Positions 61,522-64,000 of a stretch of DNA of 64,000 bases are shown here, in pieces (position 1 is the stretch's first letter; the number at the start of each line of letters is the position of its first letter). This DNA is from an uncultured Bacteroidales bacterium (GTDB lineage Bacteria; Bacteroidota; Bacteroidia; Bacteroidales; WCHB1-69). Location of the stretch: contig CAMKLG010000004.1 of NCBI GenBank assembly GCA_946413585.1, forward strand, positions 29,548 through 93,547, read 5' to 3'. Position numbers and translations under genes: made by a program. The notes beneath the pieces were generated by a model, which was not told where the DNA came from, did not search any database, and was given only the letters and a program-made list of their open reading frames with translations.

Positions 61522-62928
61522 ATGAGACTCGATTTTTTAGGTGCGACCGAAGAGGTCACCGGCAGCAAGTTCCTGCTCACCACGCAGGACGGTACCAAAA
61601 TACTGTTAGACTGCGGTATGTATCAAGGTAAAGGTCTGGAGACCGATGCCATGAACCGCGATTTGGGTTTCGACCCGACCAAGATCGACATTGTGCTGCT
61701 TTCGCATGCGCATATCGACCACGCCGGATTGATACCATATATATATAAGTTAGGTTTCCACGGCAAGGTGTTCTGCACACCTGCCACTCGCGACCTCTGC
61801 GCCATCATGCTCGCCGACTCAGGCCGCATCCAAGAGGCCGATGCCCGACAGTTCAACAAGAAGACGGAGCGCGTGGGCAAGACACCCATCGAACCGATTT
61901 ACAACGAGAAGGACGCGGTGGATTGTATGCAACTTTTCATCAGTGTCCCTCGCGGGCTGCATTTCAACATCACCCCGAAAGTGGCCATCGAATTCATCGA
62001 CAGTGGTCACATGTTGGGCAGCAGCGCTATCTACATCACCTTCAAGGAAGGGCGCAAAACCCGCACGCTGTGCTACACCGGCGATGTGGGCCGTTACGAC
62101 AAGCGCATCCTGCCCGATCCGCAACCTTTCCCATACGCCGACTACATCATCACCGAATCCACCTACGGCGACCGTCTGCACTCCACGCTCGACGAAGCCG
62201 ACAAGGATTTGATGCTCGTGGTGCGCGATGCATGCGCAAAACGCAAGGGTAAACTGCTCATCCCGTCGTTCGCCATCGGCAGGACACAAGAGATTGTCTA
62301 TACGCTACACCGCCTCGAACTTGCCGGCGACCTGCCCGATATCGAATGTTTCGTCGATAGTCCGTTGGCATGCTCCGCCACAAACCTCTTCCGACTGCAC
62401 ACCGAATGCTTCAACGAAGAGATGCGTGCGTTCATTGAAGAGAACAAAGACCCATTCGGTTTCGACAAACTGACCTACGTGCGCACCATCGACGATTCCA
62501 AGTCACTGAACGAACACAACCGTCCCTGCATCATCATATCCGCCTCTGGCATGATGGAGGCCGGGCGTATCAAACACCACCTGGCCAACAACATCGAAGA
62601 TCCCAAAACCACTATCCTGTGCGTGGGCTACTGTGCCCCGACCACATTAGGTGCAAAGATCATGCGCGGCGACGAGAAGGTCTCCATCTTCGGCAACGAA
62701 TACAAGGTGCGTGCCACACTTGCCCGCATCGATGCCTACTCCGGCCATGCCGACTATAAAGAACTTATAAAGTATCTCTCTTGTCAAAAGGGAAACAAAC
62801 GGTTGAAGAAGATCTTCGTCGTACACGGTGAGAACGACGCGCGTGACGCCTACGCAAAACATTTGAAGGACGCAGGTTTCAAACAAGCTTACGTGCCAAA
62901 GTTCCGGGAATCTATTGAATTAGTGTAA
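61522..62928 (+). CDS. MBL-fold beta-CASP RNA-processing nuclease
   Basis: This 468-residue metallo-beta-lactamase/beta-CASP protein has the zinc motif SHAHIDHAGLIPYIYKLGF. Further motifs are DSGHMLGSSAIYITF, TLCYTGDVGRYDKRILP, the beta-CASP block LLIPSFAIGRTQEIVYTLHR and the C-terminal SASGMMEAGRIKHHL and AYSGHADYKELIKYL. Such enzymes cleave or trim RNA, like archaeal and eukaryotic CPSF-type nucleases. It lacks an N-terminal KH domain. It is 5 bp after the NarI-like gene. Confidence 0.9.
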   Translation: MRLDFLGATEEVTGSKFLLTTQDGTKILLDCGMYQGKGLETDAMNRDLGFDPTKIDIVLLSHAHIDHAGLIPYIYKLGFHGKVFCTPATRDLCAIMLADSGRIQEADARQFNKKTERVGKTPIEPIYNEKDAVDCMQLFISVPRGLHFNITPKVAIEFIDSGHMLGSSAIYITFKEGRKTRTLCYTGDVGRYDKRILPDPQPFPYADYIITESTYGDRLHSTLDEADKDLMLVVRDACAKRKGKLLIPSFAIGRTQEIVYTLHRLELAGDLPDIECFVDSPLACSATNLFRLHTECFNEEMRAFIEENKDPFGFDKLTYVRTIDDSKSLNEHNRPCIIISASGMMEAGRIKHHLANNIEDPKTTILCVGYCAPTTLGAKIMRGDEKVSIFGNEYKVRATLARIDAYSGHADYKELIKYLSCQKGNKRLKKIFVVHGENDARDAYAKHLKDAGFKQAYVPKFRESIELV

Positions 62929-62935
62929 TTTGTGG

Positions 62936-62957
62936 AGACGATGTGCACATCGTCTCT
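62936..62957. repeat. 22-bp perfect palindrome, GAGACGATGTG type
   Basis: GAGACGATGTG is followed directly by its reverse complement. The following TCTCTACC links it to the element at 52793-52820. It lies just after the nuclease stop and may end transcription there, though no T-run follows. Confidence 0.65.
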
Positions 62958-63009
62958 ACCATTTCTTAACCTTTGACCCCTAAACCTTAAACCTTAGCCC
63001 ATCAACCCC

Positions 63010-63879
63010 ATGTACAACATTCTCATCACTGGTGCCAACGGGCAATTAGGCAATTGCCTGCGCGACCTTGCAAAGGAATATCAAGACAAATACTGCTTCT
63101 TCTACACTGATGTAGCAGAATTGGACATCACGGATGCAGTAGCGATAGACAAATATATTATTAATAATCACATCAACGTCATTATAAACGCGGCCGCATA
63201 TACGGCAGTGGATAAAGCGGAAGATGACGAAGAGAATGCTTACCGCATCAATTGCACGGCAGTGGCTCATTTGGCGAATGCGGCAAAAAAACACGACTTG
63301 AGCCTCTTCCACATATCCACAGACTATGTTTTTTCAGGCGATTCAAGCAAACCGCACGAAGAAAATGACACACCTGCACCGAAGTCAGTATATGGCACTA
63401 CCAAATTGGCGGGAGAACAAGCAATCCAAAAGAGCGGTTGCCAGGCAGTCGTGATCCGGACATCGTGGCTATATTCTGAATATGGCAACAATTTCGTGAA
63501 AACCATGCTGCGTTTGGGTGCGGAACGAGAGAACTTGCGTGTGGTTTGCGACCAGATTGGCGGTCCGACCTATGCTGGCGACTTAGCCAGGGTCATATTC
63601 CGCCTGATGGAAAACGGAGTGAACCATTCCGGAACAGAAATTTACCACTTTGCCAACGAGGGGGTCTGCAGCTGGTTTGACTTCTCCAAAGCAATCATGG
63701 AAAAGGGTGGTTTGAAGTGTCACGTGGAGGCCATTCCATCGTCGGATTATCCGGCAAAAGCGCGGCGTCCTGCCTCTTCTGTGTTCAATTTATGCAAAAT
63801 CAAAGCGGCTTCAGGGATAGAAATCCCCTATTGGCGAGACAGTTTAACACTGGTAATCAATAAGTTACAAGAAAAATAA
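63010..63879 (+). CDS. rfbD: dTDP-4-dehydrorhamnose reductase
   Basis: RfbD/RmlD makes dTDP-L-rhamnose from the 4-keto intermediate using NAD(P)H. The 289-residue protein has the nucleotide site ILITGANGQLGNCLRDLA, the catalytic Tyr and Lys in SVYGTTKLAGEQA, and IISTDYVFSG-like ISTDYVFSGDSSKP. The other rml genes are not in the window. It is preceded by a palindrome and CCTAAACC-type spacer rather than a clear promoter. Confidence 0.92.
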   Translation: MYNILITGANGQLGNCLRDLAKEYQDKYCFFYTDVAELDITDAVAIDKYIINNHINVIINAAAYTAVDKAEDDEENAYRINCTAVAHLANAAKKHDLSLFHISTDYVFSGDSSKPHEENDTPAPKSVYGTTKLAGEQAIQKSGCQAVVIRTSWLYSEYGNNFVKTMLRLGAERENLRVVCDQIGGPTYAGDLARVIFRLMENGVNHSGTEIYHFANEGVCSWFDFSKAIMEKGGLKCHVEAIPSSDYPAKARRPASSVFNLCKIKAASGIEIPYWRDSLTLVINKLQEK

Positions 63880-63918
63880 AAAAAATTACACAACTGCGTG
63901 TAGAATTAAAAAAAAATG

Positions 63919-63926
63919 TATTTTTG
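63919..63926 (+). promoter_or_regulatory. Promoter -7 box of the tRNA at the right edge
   Basis: TATTTTTG lies about 52 bp before the mature tRNA 5' end. Confidence 0.55.
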
Positions 63927-63977
63927 CACACCTTATTTCCGATACAAGGAAACGTTCTTTTTTTAGCAAAAAAATCA

Positions 63978-64000
63978 GCCGTTGTAGCTCAGTGGTAGAG
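63978..64000 (+). tRNA. tRNA gene, 5' part only
   Basis: GCCGTTG (acceptor strand), TA, then GCTCAGTGGTAGAG (D-stem and loop) is a clear tRNA 5' end. The window ends before the anticodon, so the identity is not determined. Confidence 0.85.

Overview
The window is from a Bacteroidota chromosome, most likely a Bacteroidales lineage that has a type IX secretion system (T9SS). Four things point this way. Promoters carry the Bacteroidota -7 box TAnnTTTG with no sigma70-type -10. Several secreted proteins end in T9SS type A or type B (gliding-motility-associated) sorting domains. Spermidine synthesis is of the carboxynorspermidine type. Housekeeping genes (pnp, rpsO, typA, cdaA, hutH, purC, purN) are Bacteroidota-like. 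Short degenerate repeats fill many intergenic gaps.

Layout. 1-5050: pnp (cut by the left edge) and rpsO on the minus strand, an AraC regulator, and carboxynorspermidine dehydrogenase. 5190-16767: four paralogous secreted beta-propeller (VCBS/FG-GAP) proteins with T9SS type B tails, interrupted by an AbiEi-like/Fic fusion gene. The four paralogs combine two N-terminal types with two C-terminal types in all four combinations, and a leftover C-terminal coding tail lies behind the first gene. 16866-24974: a pseudaminic acid operon (pseB, pseC, pseF, a tandem-GNAT pseH candidate, pseI; no pseG seen) with an AlbA_2-type gene inside it, followed by a GT-B-like gene and a DUF1919 gene with a probable 5' frameshift. 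25003-31896: two HipBST-like three-gene toxin-antitoxin loci surround a GT2 glycosyltransferase and a YfhO-like membrane protein. The first locus has a frameshifted kinase gene and is flanked by ~105-bp direct repeats derived from a GT2 3' end. 31954-35855: a surface-polysaccharide group (GT4, SIS isomerase, hexapeptide acyltransferase, ATP-grasp).

35895-41696 is an RND efflux operon. 41843-47187 is a minus-strand run of typA, a methyltransferase, sppA and a steroid 5-alpha-reductase family protein. 47378-52724 carries a large secreted CAP-like protein, a RluA-family pseudouridine synthase, a phosphate butyryl/acetyltransferase and the c-di-AMP synthase cdaA. 52832-59004 (minus) carries hutH, CoA-disulfide reductase-rhodanese, purC and a subtilase with a T9SS type A tail. 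59228-63879 (plus) carries a Cys-rich lipoprotein, purN, a two-cysteine DsrC, a NarI/DsrM-like membrane protein, a beta-CASP nuclease and rfbD. A tRNA gene begins at the right edge.

How the parts may work together: the secreted T9SS cargo sits beside pseudaminic acid and polysaccharide genes, which fits a surface-presentation region under diversifying recombination. Toxin-type modules (AbiEi-Fic, HipBST twice) interrupt this region, and two of them lie directly beside orphan 3' ends of neighbouring gene families.
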